NCBI RefSeq assembly: GCF_028622875.1
Contig: NZ_CP117709.1
Span: 3,661,001-3,725,000, forward strand
DNA length: 64,000 nt
Origin: Streptomyces sp. MMBL 11-1
GTDB lineage: Bacteria > Actinomycetota > Actinomycetes > Streptomycetales > Streptomycetaceae
Direction of reading: 5' to 3'
A program made the position numbers and the translations under genes. How positions within the stretch are numbered: the first letter of the stretch is position 1; each line of letters starts with the position of its first letter. Below the pieces are notes generated by a model. The model saw nothing but the letters and a program-made list of their open reading frames with translations. It was not told the origin of the DNA and did not search any database. This document shows positions 55,638-62,377 of this stretch, piece by piece.

Positions 55638-57347
55638 ATGGCTAGCTACACTGCACCCGCCGGATACACGGTCTTCAGCATGGGTGCGGGCAAGGTTGGC
55701 CACGCCGCAAAGGGCACCGACACGCACACGCCCTGTAAGCGTCCGATCACGAAGAGCATCAAGCTTCTTCACACGCCCTTCGTCACCTGCACCCAGTGCG
55801 TCAAGGCACTTGCCGCCAACAAGGAAGAGACGAACATGTCTGTAGCTAACAACGTGGTCAGCGTCCGGGGCGGCAAGGTCCACTACCGCGCCCAGTACCT
55901 TGGCGACCACGTGTTCCCCGCGTGCCGTACGGGTGCCATGACGAACAGCGGCACGAAGTACCGCACGGTTGCCGCCCCTGTCGACTGCACCACGTGCGCC
56001 CGTTACGACGCCGCGCACTTCGCTGAGTACCGCCCCGAAGTTGAAGCCGACCCGAAGGAAGACGCCATGCCCGCGAAGCCCGAAGCCGAGAAGACGACCG
56101 AAGCTGACACGTCCGGTGAAGACATGTCCGCTGTCGCCAACACGGACGTTGACGCGCTGATCAGTGAGGTTCACACGACCATTGACGAACTGAAGAAGCT
56201 CGACCCGACGTCAGAAGGTGCGCACGGCAAGGCTGTCGAGCTGAAGCAAGAGGCGGACGGCAAGATTCGGAAGCTTCCGGCCGCGAAGCGCAACACGCTG
56301 CGACAGGACGTACGGGCGGCGTTCAAGGTGGCGACCACGAAGCCGGAGCCGGCCCCCGCCCCTGAGCCGATCACGCCTACCGCAGTGCAGACGCGCGCCG
56401 AAGCCGACGCCGAAGCCGCCGCTGAGGACCCGCGCAAGTTCGAAGGCGTTGACAAGCTGATCAAGGACGGCGTCAAGGCGTTCAGCGAAGGTCTCGATCT
56501 GGGGCTGAGGCTGACGAACGTCGGTGACCGGTTGGCGCGCATCATCAATCAGATGCGCCTCAGCATCCCGAACCCGGACGCCGGGAACCTCCCCGACCTG
56601 ATGTCGATTCGCAAGACGACGAAGAACGGTTCGAGCGCGATCTACAACGCCGTTCGCAAGGGGATTGCAGACGACGACGTTGACCGGATCGCCGCTCACA
56701 ACTCGATGGTGCGCGCGTCTCAGAACAAGGCTTCCGACGTCCTTGTTGAGTACCTTGACAGCTTCGACACGATGCCGCTTGAAGAAGCACGCGCCACGAT
56801 GGACGCGCGTTTCCCGGGTGCCACTGAGAAGCTGGACGAGAACGCGAAGCTCCGCGAAGAGCTGGACGAAGACGACGCGAAGCGGCCGGCTGAGCTTTCC
56901 CCGTCCGACGCAATCCGCGCGCTGTACGCCGATCACGGAATCATCCTTCCCCGCTACGGCCGTACGGAGCTTGCGCGCATCGACCGGCGCGTGAAGAAGC
57001 TCGAAGGCTTCACGAAGGAACTGGAGACGCTGAGCGAAACCGCGAACGCTCCCGCCGAAAAGGTCGAAGAGCTGGAAGGCGCGATCACTGAACTTCGGGA
57101 AGAGATTCCCGCCCAGTTCCTTGAGCCGGTGAAGGAGAAGACCGACGCCGAGAAGACCGCTGACGCCCTTGCCGCTGTGAAGGCAGCGATGGAGCGTGCG
57201 GGCAAGCGCGCGAAGAAGGTGAAGACCGCAAAGCAAAAGCAGAAGGTCAAGGCGGAGTCGTACGCGCTGATCCGTGCCTTCGTGGACGCCATGGGGCTTG
57301 ACCTGAGCGCGCTTGTCCCGGCGGACGACGAAGACGACAACAAGTAA
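55638..57347 (+). CDS. Large acidic phage protein with two Cys-pair modules, function unknown
   Basis: A 569-residue protein. Two N-terminal modules each end in a Cys-X2-Cys (TPCKRPI ... VTCTQCVKAL; PACRTG ... VDCTTCARY) and look like small metal-binding or DNA-end folds. A Pro/Ala/Glu linker follows (about 135-260). The C-terminal half is long charged helices with coiled-coil character (LIRDGV-like repeats, KLEGFTKELETLSETANAPAEKVEELEGAITEL region). It starts the early region behind the consensus operator. I do not recognise a function. Confidence 0.8.
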   Translation: MASYTAPAGYTVFSMGAGKVGHAAKGTDTHTPCKRPITKSIKLLHTPFVTCTQCVKALAANKEETNMSVANNVVSVRGGKVHYRAQYLGDHVFPACRTGAMTNSGTKYRTVAAPVDCTTCARYDAAHFAEYRPEVEADPKEDAMPAKPEAEKTTEADTSGEDMSAVANTDVDALISEVHTTIDELKKLDPTSEGAHGKAVELKQEADGKIRKLPAAKRNTLRQDVRAAFKVATTKPEPAPAPEPITPTAVQTRAEADAEAAAEDPRKFEGVDKLIKDGVKAFSEGLDLGLRLTNVGDRLARIINQMRLSIPNPDAGNLPDLMSIRKTTKNGSSAIYNAVRKGIADDDVDRIAAHNSMVRASQNKASDVLVEYLDSFDTMPLEEARATMDARFPGATEKLDENAKLREELDEDDAKRPAELSPSDAIRALYADHGIILPRYGRTELARIDRRVKKLEGFTKELETLSETANAPAEKVEELEGAITELREEIPAQFLEPVKEKTDAEKTADALAAVKAAMERAGKRAKKVKTAKQKQKVKAESYALIRAFVDAMGLDLSALVPADDEDDNK

Positions 57348-57362
57348 CCGTCCGACACACTG

Positions 57363-57401
57363 AGCGACGCCCCCGGGAGTGACTGGCCTGGGGGCGTCGC
57401 T
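57363..57401 (+). terminator. Terminator between the large Cys protein and the 75-aa gene
   Basis: A 12-bp perfect stem AGCGACGCCCCC/GGGGGCGTCGCT with a 15-nt loop. Confidence 0.8.
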
Positions 57402-57417
57402 GTAAGGAGGTAGTCCC

Positions 57418-57645
57418 GTGGCAAAGCAGGAATACCCGGCACGGCTGGGCGACGTGTACGCCGGAGAGAGCGCGGCGACCAACAACCCGGACACGGTTGT
57501 CATCCGGGCGTACGTCAGCGACCGGAAAGACCTTGACCGGCCGGTTCTTGTCGAGCTGACCAGCAAGGGGGCGCGCGACGTTGCCGCCCGACTACTCGAA
57601 GAAGCCGACAAGGCGGAAGCCGCAGCGAAGGGGAGGCGGGCGTGA
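57418..57645 (+). CDS. Small phage protein of unknown function (75 aa)
   Basis: MAKQEYPARLGDVYAGESAAT ... ends DKAEAAAKGRRA. A beta-rich first half (TVVIRAYVSDRKDLDRPVLVELT) and a helical Ala/Lys end. Strong ribosome site (AAGGAGG, 7 bases before the GTG). Overlaps the next gene by 4 bp. Confidence 0.75.
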   Translation: MAKQEYPARLGDVYAGESAATNNPDTVVIRAYVSDRKDLDRPVLVELTSKGARDVAARLLEEADKAEAAAKGRRA

Positions 57646-58157
57646 AGACGTACACAGCCGTTGAAGCGGTTATCACGGACGGCGAGACTCACGGCGTAGC
57701 GAAGAACTCAACCGAGCCGTACATGACGGAATGCGGTACCGGGGCCGGCTTCGAGCTGGAAGGGGTGGAACCCACGTGCGTTGACTGTCGTACCGCGCTG
57801 GGGCTCGACGGCGGAGCCACACCGAAGGCTGACCCCGTGGTTACGGTCGGGATGTGGCACGCCATGCAGGACGATGCGCAGCGGGCAGCACGCACCCAGG
57901 CGGGACGGCAGCGTGAGGAAACCCCGGCGGAGAACGAAGAGCGCATGGCTAAGGCTGAAGCGGCGCGCGTCCTGGGTATGGCATGGACGACCGTTTGGCG
58001 GCAGGCAAACCACATGAGCGCCGTTGAGTTCACGCGGTGGGCGAAAGACGGCGGCAACGTCCTGAGCGGCCCCGTTGTCGAAGCGGAGAAGCGCCGATAC
58101 CGCAGCGTGCGCGGCCGGTACGAAGAGCGCAAAGCCCAGCTCGAAGCCGAAGGCTGA
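57642..58157 (+). CDS. Phage protein with Cys pair and helical C-terminus, function unknown (171 aa)
   Basis: The N-terminal part has spaced Cys residues (TECGTG ... PTCVDCRTALGL), a layout like the two modules of the 569-residue protein, followed by a charged helical region (EENEERMAKAEAARVLGM ... RRYRSVRGRYEERKAQLEAEG). GTG start overlapping the previous stop. No enzymatic motif recognised. Confidence 0.75.
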   Translation: MKTYTAVEAVITDGETHGVAKNSTEPYMTECGTGAGFELEGVEPTCVDCRTALGLDGGATPKADPVVTVGMWHAMQDDAQRAARTQAGRQREETPAENEERMAKAEAARVLGMAWTTVWRQANHMSAVEFTRWAKDGGNVLSGPVVEAEKRRYRSVRGRYEERKAQLEAEG

Positions 58158-58169
58158 GGCGACCGGCCC

Positions 58170-58349
58170 ATGTGGGAACGCATCGAAGCCGGGCTGTACC
58201 GCTACCGGAAGACACGTGAGCCGGCTGACGTGATCCGGGTCGGCCCCCGCAAGTGGGAAGCCAACTACCGCCACAACGGCACGCGCGACCAACGGTTCTT
58301 CAAGACAGCGCGCGAAGCCAAGCTTCACATCGAGCTGACGTGCCGCTAG
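58170..58349 (+). CDS. Small basic phage protein (59 aa)
   Basis: MWERIEAGLYRYRKTREPADV ... NYRHNGTRDQRFFKTAREAKLHIELTCR. Basic and aromatic, similar in outline to small phage integrase-arm-type or nucleic-acid-binding folds (a strand-rich region then a helix). It begins 12 bp after the previous stop and ends before a strong terminator. Function unknown. Confidence 0.65.
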   Translation: MWERIEAGLYRYRKTREPADVIRVGPRKWEANYRHNGTRDQRFFKTAREAKLHIELTCR

Positions 58350-58379
58350 ATCGGCCCTGAGCGCCCCGCACAGCACCTA

Positions 58380-58416
58380 GAAGCCCCGCCGGGTCTCCAA
58401 GTACCGGCGGGGCTTC
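58380..58416 (+). terminator. Terminator closing the 57418-58349 cluster
   Basis: GAAGCCCCGCCGG pairs with CCGGCGGGGCTTC over an 11-nt loop: a very stable hairpin ahead of the second regulatory module. Confidence 0.88.
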
Positions 58417-58460
58417 GTCACACCCTCACAGCGCCGGACAAGGGCTGAGCTGGGCTTTGT

Positions 58461-58594
58461 GATGCTGTGACGCTGTGACTCAAAATCAAGAACAACATAA
58501 GACTTCTCTAAGGCAACCCCAGCTCGACGCCACATCGTCACAGCGTCACCCGTTCCGCTGGTTCGGTCACCGACTCCCTTCAGGACAAGTAGGA
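58461..58594 (+). promoter_or_regulatory. Duplicated regulatory module, copy 2 (ahead of the exonuclease/early genes)
   Basis: GACGCTGTGAC (58469-58479, overlapping a second CTGTGAC) and GTCACAGCGTC (58537-58547) enclose an A-rich core with ACATAAGA and CTCTAAGG, as in copy 1 at 37134-37275. The promoter-like motif follows 18 bp later. The 264-bp gap otherwise holds only the preceding terminator. Confidence 0.75.
58566..58594 (+). promoter_or_regulatory. Phage promoter-like motif 3
   Basis: GTCACCGACTCCCTT then CAGGACAAGTAGG, ahead of the exonuclease gene (TTG start at 58614). Confidence 0.68.
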
Positions 58595-58613
58595 GACTAC
58601 GAAGGGAGCGACC

Positions 58614-59459
58614 TTGCCGAAGGTGCGCACTGTTTACCGTGGCGGAAGCCGCTTTTACGTCCACCCCGTGAACCGGGAAATCGTTCACCCGGGCGTGACG
58701 TCCATTCTGGGAATGCTGCCTAAGCAGAATTTCTTCGGCCCGTGGCAAGCGAAGATGGCAGCAGAACTTGCCGTCGACTCGATCGACTTCGTGTCGGATA
58801 TGGCGCGTCGCGACCGTGACGGAGCCATCGACTATCTGAAGGGTGCCGCGCGCCGCTACACGAAGGTTCGCGCCGATCTGGGTAGCGAAGCCCATGATCT
58901 CTTCGAGCGCCTGATACGTGGTGAGTACGTGGGCAGGGTCCGGAGCGACCTTCAGCCCTACGTCGACCACTTCCGTGAGTTCCTTGAGGCAGTGAACCCG
59001 GAGTTTCTGGGTGCCGAAGATGTGGCGTGGTCGGACACGTACGGCTATGCCGGGTCTTTCGACGTCGTGATGATTGTGTGGCTCGACGCTGACGGCATCC
59101 CGACCCCGGACCGCTCCGGCACTCCGCATCTGATCATGGGTGACTGGAAGACGGGCAAGAACACGTACCCGGACGTTGCCCTTCAGCTCAGTGCGTACAT
59201 GAACGCTGACTTCTTCCTTGACGCTGACGGCAACAAGCGGGACGTCCCGGAGTTCGAGGGTGCTGCCGTTCTTCACGTCACAGACGAGACATGGGCGTTC
59301 AAGCCGATCGAGACTGGGCCCGAAGTGTTCGCACAGTTCCTACACCTTCGCGCGACCTTCGATTGGGACCGCGACCTTTCCCGGAAGGTGATCGGAAAGC
59401 CCATTGCGCGGAAGGCGAAGGGCAAGATTGTGACCGGTACCCAGCGAAGGGCGCGATAG
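58614..59459 (+). CDS. RecB/Cas4-like PD-(D/E)XK exonuclease
   Basis: A 281-residue nuclease. Core motifs: LGSEAHDLFERLI, SFDVVMIVWLDAD and LIMGDWKTGKNTYPDVALQLSAYM, where the D and following acidic/Lys residues match the D-EXK catalytic signature and the final QLSAY helix. It probably processes DNA ends in phage recombination or replication. TTG start with GAAGGGAG upstream. Followed by two small overlapping or near-adjacent genes. Confidence 0.85.
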   Translation: MPKVRTVYRGGSRFYVHPVNREIVHPGVTSILGMLPKQNFFGPWQAKMAAELAVDSIDFVSDMARRDRDGAIDYLKGAARRYTKVRADLGSEAHDLFERLIRGEYVGRVRSDLQPYVDHFREFLEAVNPEFLGAEDVAWSDTYGYAGSFDVVMIVWLDADGIPTPDRSGTPHLIMGDWKTGKNTYPDVALQLSAYMNADFFLDADGNKRDVPEFEGAAVLHVTDETWAFKPIETGPEVFAQFLHLRATFDWDRDLSRKVIGKPIARKAKGKIVTGTQRRAR

Positions 59460-59710
59460 TGGCGAAGCGCTTTTTCCGCGTGCTTCCGGGGCGCTACCCG
59501 CTGCGGAAAAGCGAAGTGCGCGTCCAGTTCCGGGAGCGGCGTCGAATCGGCTCCGTACTCATTGACGAAGCGTGCGTCTGGGTGGACGACACCGACGATC
59601 CGAAGCGCGCCGTTGACGGCGTGAAGGGTGCCATCATCCGCCGGCTAGCACGTGACCTTGCCGTGCGCGATTTGCTGGGCGATACGCCTTACGACGAAGG
59701 GGCGCGCTGA
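59459..59710 (+). CDS. Small basic phage protein (83 aa), unknown
   Basis: MAKRFFRVLPGRYPLRKSEVR ... IIRRLARDLAVRDLLGDTPYDEGAR. Basic N-terminus then a helix. The GTG overlaps the exonuclease stop by one base (TAGTG), indicating translational coupling; it may be a partner of the exonuclease. Function not recognised. Confidence 0.7.
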   Translation: MAKRFFRVLPGRYPLRKSEVRVQFRERRRIGSVLIDEACVWVDDTDDPKRAVDGVKGAIIRRLARDLAVRDLLGDTPYDEGAR

Positions 59711-59711
59711 G

Positions 59712-59903
59712 TTGCTTCAGGCCACCACTACCGGAATCCTCAAGGATTCGTACGCCCAGGGCGGCAGCATCGGCGTTTACATCACGCCCGTGTATTGCTC
59801 CGTGTCGCGCCCCATGACTGCTGAGCTGACGCCTGACGAAGCGCGCTTGCTGGGTCTCCGGCTCATCCGGCTTGCTGATCAGGCAGACGCACAGCGGACC
59901 TAG
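59712..59903 (+). CDS. Small phage protein (63 aa), unknown
   Basis: LQATTTGILKDSYAQGGSIGVYITPVYCSVSRPMTAELTPDEARLLGLRLIRLADQADAQ in outline. TTG start directly after the previous stop (TGAGTTG). A C-terminal helix dominates. Its stop overlaps promoter-like motif 4. Confidence 0.6.
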   Translation: MLQATTTGILKDSYAQGGSIGVYITPVYCSVSRPMTAELTPDEARLLGLRLIRLADQADAQRT

Positions 59904-59932
59904 TCACCGACTCCCTTACCGGCAGATGTAAG
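59903..59932 (+). promoter_or_regulatory. Phage promoter-like motif 4
   Basis: GTCACCGACTCCCTT then ACCGGCAGATGTAAGC, 26 bp before the small membrane protein gene. Confidence 0.62.
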
Positions 59933-59957
59933 CAACCCGCATGAAGGAGAGAACGCC

Positions 59958-60176
59958 TTGAAGAACGACCTTAAGACCCTGGGCACTGCGGCGCTTGTCG
60001 GCTTCGCGCTGATCTCGCTGGGGCTTGCTGTCTCCGCGTACTTCAGCATGATCGTTGTCGGCATGTGGCACGGTCACAACGACGCCGTGCCTGCCCTGGG
60101 CTTCGTTGACTGCCTGTACGGCGTTGGCCTCTTCTCCATCCTCACGGGTCTGGGCGCGTACGTGAAGCGCGACTAG
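59958..60176 (+). CDS. Small two-span phage membrane protein (72 aa)
   Basis: MKNDLKTLGTAALVGFALISLGLAVSAYFSMIVVG ... LYGVGLFSILTGLGAYVKRD: two hydrophobic segments joined by a short His/Asn loop. TTG start with GAAGGAGAG upstream. It has its own promoter-like motif and terminator, so it is an independently controlled single gene, unlike its neighbours. Role unknown; superinfection or membrane modification is possible. Confidence 0.7.
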   Translation: MKNDLKTLGTAALVGFALISLGLAVSAYFSMIVVGMWHGHNDAVPALGFVDCLYGVGLFSILTGLGAYVKRD

Positions 60177-60206
60177 CACCCCGGAGCCCCAATCCCCCAC
60201 ACCTGA

Positions 60207-60241
60207 CCCCTCAGTGCCTCACACGGGCGCTGAGGGGTTTT
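60207..60241 (+). terminator. Terminator after the small membrane protein gene
   Basis: CCCCTCAG/CTGAGGGG stem followed by TTTT. Confidence 0.87.
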
Positions 60242-60259
60242 CGTGCGTTCCGGCCCTAC

Positions 60260-60292
60260 GTCACCGACTCCCTTACCGGTAATAGACAGCAC
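60260..60292 (+). promoter_or_regulatory. Phage promoter-like motif 5 (ahead of the RDF gene)
   Basis: GTCACCGACTCCCTT then ACCGGTAATAGACAGC, 60 bp before the directionality factor start, giving it a dedicated transcript start. Confidence 0.65.
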
Positions 60293-60351
60293 AAGGGACG
60301 GACGGGCAGCGGCGAGTTCCTGCCCGTCCGCCTACTAAGGGAGTTACACGC

Positions 60352-61086
60352 ATGGCGAAGCGGTCGATTTGGGCGGGCGACGAAGAGAACAAGCCGAAGA
60401 AGCGCGAGACGTACGCGGACGACACCGTTGGCCGGCTGCACTCCGGCTACTCGGAGAAGAACGAAAAGGGGAACCTTGTCCCCGTGGCGCTGAGTGAGTG
60501 GCGCTTTTCCACGGGTGAGAAGACCGTTGCTGACGCCGTTGCCCAGCTCTTCGGCGGTACCCCCGTTGAGGATGACGAGTCGACGTCTGAGAACTTCATC
60601 GACGTTTTCACGTCCAAGGATCGCATTCCCGTGATCCTTGAGGCGGACGGCATCGACTGGGACATGAAGCTCTGGTGGAACGGCAAGCTCAAGCACCACT
60701 GCGACGGCTTCGACTTCCTGTCGCACAAGGACGAAGACATGATCGGTCAGCCGTGCGGTTGCCCGACCCTCTTTGATGAGCGGAAGGCAGCGGCGAAGGA
60801 GGGCGACGCCCCGAACCCTGCGCAGACTGTCACGTTCCAGCTCGCTGACGACCCGGAGCTTGGCAAGTTCAAGTTCCAGACTGGTTCGTGGACGCTCTTC
60901 AAGGTCATTCACGAAGCCGAAGACGCCCTAGAGCGCATCGGCAAGGGTGGCCCGGTTCTCGCTTACCTTGAGCTTGAGCTTGTGGAGTACACGCCGAAGA
61001 AGGGCCCGATGCGGAACAAGCTTGTGTCGTATTACAAGCCCGTCATCAACGTCGCGAAGTCCTTCAACGACGCCGTTGCCGACTAG
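60352..61086 (+). CDS. Recombination directionality factor (phiC31 gp3-like)
   Basis: 244 residues, the same length as phiC31 gp3. [28 protein letters not shown] at the N-terminus, a Cys cluster HHCDGFDF ... [11 protein letters not shown] and the C-terminal [28 protein letters not shown] region are the landmarks of this family. It binds the serine integrase and switches it from integration to excision. The pairing with the phiC31-type Int at 35186 supports the call. Strong ribosome site region (AAGGGAG) before the ATG. Confidence 0.88.
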   Translation: MAKRSIWAGDEENKPKKRETYADDTVGRLHSGYSEKNEKGNLVPVALSEWRFSTGEKTVADAVAQLFGGTPVEDDESTSENFIDVFTSKDRIPVILEADGIDWDMKLWWNGKLKHHCDGFDFLSHKDEDMIGQPCGCPTLFDERKAAAKEGDAPNPAQTVTFQLADDPELGKFKFQTGSWTLFKVIHEAEDALERIGKGGPVLAYLELELVEYTPKKGPMRNKLVSYYKPVINVAKSFNDAVAD

Positions 61087-61268
61087 TGGCGCGTCTGGAA
61101 CCCGCGTCCCGGGAAGCCTGGGCGCGCGTGATGCGTGGCGCTTCTGACGACGCCGTGAAGGTCCCCCTGTGGGAGTACCCGCCGGAAGCACGGGTTGCGA
61201 TTCTCCGTGAGCGGCGCGTCAGGTTCGGCGTACAGACGGCAGACGACTTCGATCCGGAGTACCACTAG
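61086..61268 (+). CDS. Small phage protein (60 aa), unknown
   Basis: MARLEPASREAWARVMRGASDDAVKVPLWEYPPEARVAILRERRVR in outline. A helical, charged protein; GTG overlaps the RDF stop (TAGTG), so it is co-translated with the directionality factor. Confidence 0.68.
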   Translation: MARLEPASREAWARVMRGASDDAVKVPLWEYPPEARVAILRERRVRFGVQTADDFDPEYH

Positions 61269-61558
61269 TGGGGCAGCGGGGAACGGTCACCGATTACGCG
61301 GGCGAAAGGCTGTACGTCGGTGACCTGATCAACTATGCGACCCGTTGCGGGAACGGCACACGTGCGGCTGACGCGGTTATTCGGGAAATCGAGATCCGGC
61401 GCTTCGAGGGGAAGCGAATTCCGTTCCTGAAGGTCCAGCCGACCGGCACCGAATCCCGCGACGGACTGACGGAGCGCAAGTCACTGCGCAAGGAATGGAT
61501 AGGCACCGATCACGTGCGGCTTCTGAGAAGCAACGTGACCGGACAACGGAACGGCTGA
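61268..61558 (+). CDS. Small phage protein (96 aa), unknown
   Basis: MGQRGTVTDYAGERLYVGDLINYATRCGNGTRAADAVIREIEIRR..., a beta-rich start and basic end (RKSLRKEWIGTDHVRLLRSN). GTG overlaps the previous stop. The fold suggests an SH3-like small barrel, but this is a weak inference. Confidence 0.68.
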   Translation: MGQRGTVTDYAGERLYVGDLINYATRCGNGTRAADAVIREIEIRRFEGKRIPFLKVQPTGTESRDGLTERKSLRKEWIGTDHVRLLRSNVTGQRNG

Positions 61559-61572
61559 CACGACACACACAC

Positions 61573-61606
61573 GCCCCGGGCGGAGCACTGCGCTTCGTAC
61601 CGGGGC
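61573..61606 (+). terminator. Hairpin after the RDF operon
   Basis: GCCCCGG/CCGGGGC with a 20-nt loop that contains further pairing, followed by TTGT. Ends the RDF cluster. Confidence 0.65.
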
Positions 61607-61621
61607 TTGTCGTCGTCTCAA

Positions 61622-61639
61622 CCCACTCACGTGAGTAGG
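61622..61639. promoter_or_regulatory. Conserved inverted repeat 7 (putative operator)
   Basis: CCCACTCACGTGAGTAGG, 7 bp before the start codon of the next gene, so binding here would block its promoter or its 5' end. Confidence 0.7.
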
Positions 61640-61645
61640 TAAGGG

Positions 61646-61828
61646 ATGGAACGCAAGATCACGGTAGCCAATGCCCCCGCGCTGGGAGACCTTCGCGCCA
61701 TGGGCAGGGGCGACACCGTATGGATTCACGCGAACGCCGAGACACGCAAGGACTGGGCGCGATACAGCGACGCTCTTGCCGCTGCGGTAACCCGTGGGGC
61801 TGACGTACGCCGACGCTGGGGGATTTGA
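61646..61828 (+). CDS. Small phage protein (60 aa), unknown
   Basis: MERKITVANAPALGDLRAMGRGDTVWIHANAETRKDWARYSDALAAAVTRGADVRRRWGI in outline. ATG 7 bp after operator-like repeat 7; with AAGGG inside the gap. Its stop overlaps the HNH start (TGATG). Confidence 0.65.
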   Translation: MERKITVANAPALGDLRAMGRGDTVWIHANAETRKDWARYSDALAAAVTRGADVRRRWGI

Positions 61829-62175
61829 TGCGCCACGAACCGAAGTGCTCTTGTCAGCCGTGCCGGAACAAGCGCCGGAAGTCGTACATCAAGGACTACT
61901 ACCGGAAGTTGCCGAAGGACAAGCGTCACACACTGAGTCAGAAGCGTCGAGCGACGGCGTACGGGGTCGAGCACGCCGAGTATTCCCGCACTGAGGTCAT
62001 GCGCCGTTGGTCGTACCGCTGCGCCTACTGCGATGCACGGGCGGAGCACCTTGACCACGTTCACCCGCTCAGCAAGGGCGGCGCTGACGCCGAACACAAC
62101 ATGCTTCCGGCGTGCGCGAAGTGCAACCTGTCGAAGGGCGCGAAGACGCTTGCCCAGTGGGCGGAGTCGTTCTAG
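61828..62175 (+). CDS. HNH endonuclease (early region)
   Basis: 115 residues: N-terminal CSCQPCRNKRRKSYIKDYYRK, then the HNH core CAYCDARAEHLDHVHPLSKGGADAEHNMLPACAKCNLSKGAKTL with catalytic DHVHPL and zinc Cys pairs. Different from the packaging HNH at 38011 in its basic N-terminus. A repair, recombination or homing function is possible; it is in an operon, translationally coupled on both sides. Confidence 0.87.
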   Translation: MRHEPKCSCQPCRNKRRKSYIKDYYRKLPKDKRHTLSQKRRATAYGVEHAEYSRTEVMRRWSYRCAYCDARAEHLDHVHPLSKGGADAEHNMLPACAKCNLSKGAKTLAQWAESF

Positions 62176-62327
62176 TGCCTGGGATGCTGCGCAACAGTCG
62201 TCACGTGGGCTACCGGACGTGCGACAGGTGCAAGAACTGTTACGACGGGAAGCGCGACACTCGGCTTTGGCGGAAGGCCACACGCAAGCGAGAAGAGCGG
62301 GCATGGCGACGCGCGCCGGCTGACTAG
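62175..62327 (+). CDS. Very small Cys-cluster phage protein (50 aa)
   Basis: MPGMLRNSRHVGYRTCDRCKNCYDGKRDTRLWRK..., with a C-X2-C-X2-C zinc-knuckle-like cluster and a very basic end. GTG overlaps the HNH stop (TAGTG). Probably nucleic-acid binding. Ends 1 bp before promoter-like motif 6. Confidence 0.62.
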   Translation: MPGMLRNSRHVGYRTCDRCKNCYDGKRDTRLWRKATRKREERAWRRAPAD

Positions 62328-62356
62328 GTCACCGACTCCCTTACGGGTCCACGAGA
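62328..62356 (+). promoter_or_regulatory. Phage promoter-like motif 6 (ahead of primase/helicase)
   Basis: GTCACCGACTCCCTT then ACGGGTCCACGAGAG, 22 bp before the primase start. Confidence 0.62.
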
Positions 62357-62377
62357 GACAAACGAAAGGTGTCGACC

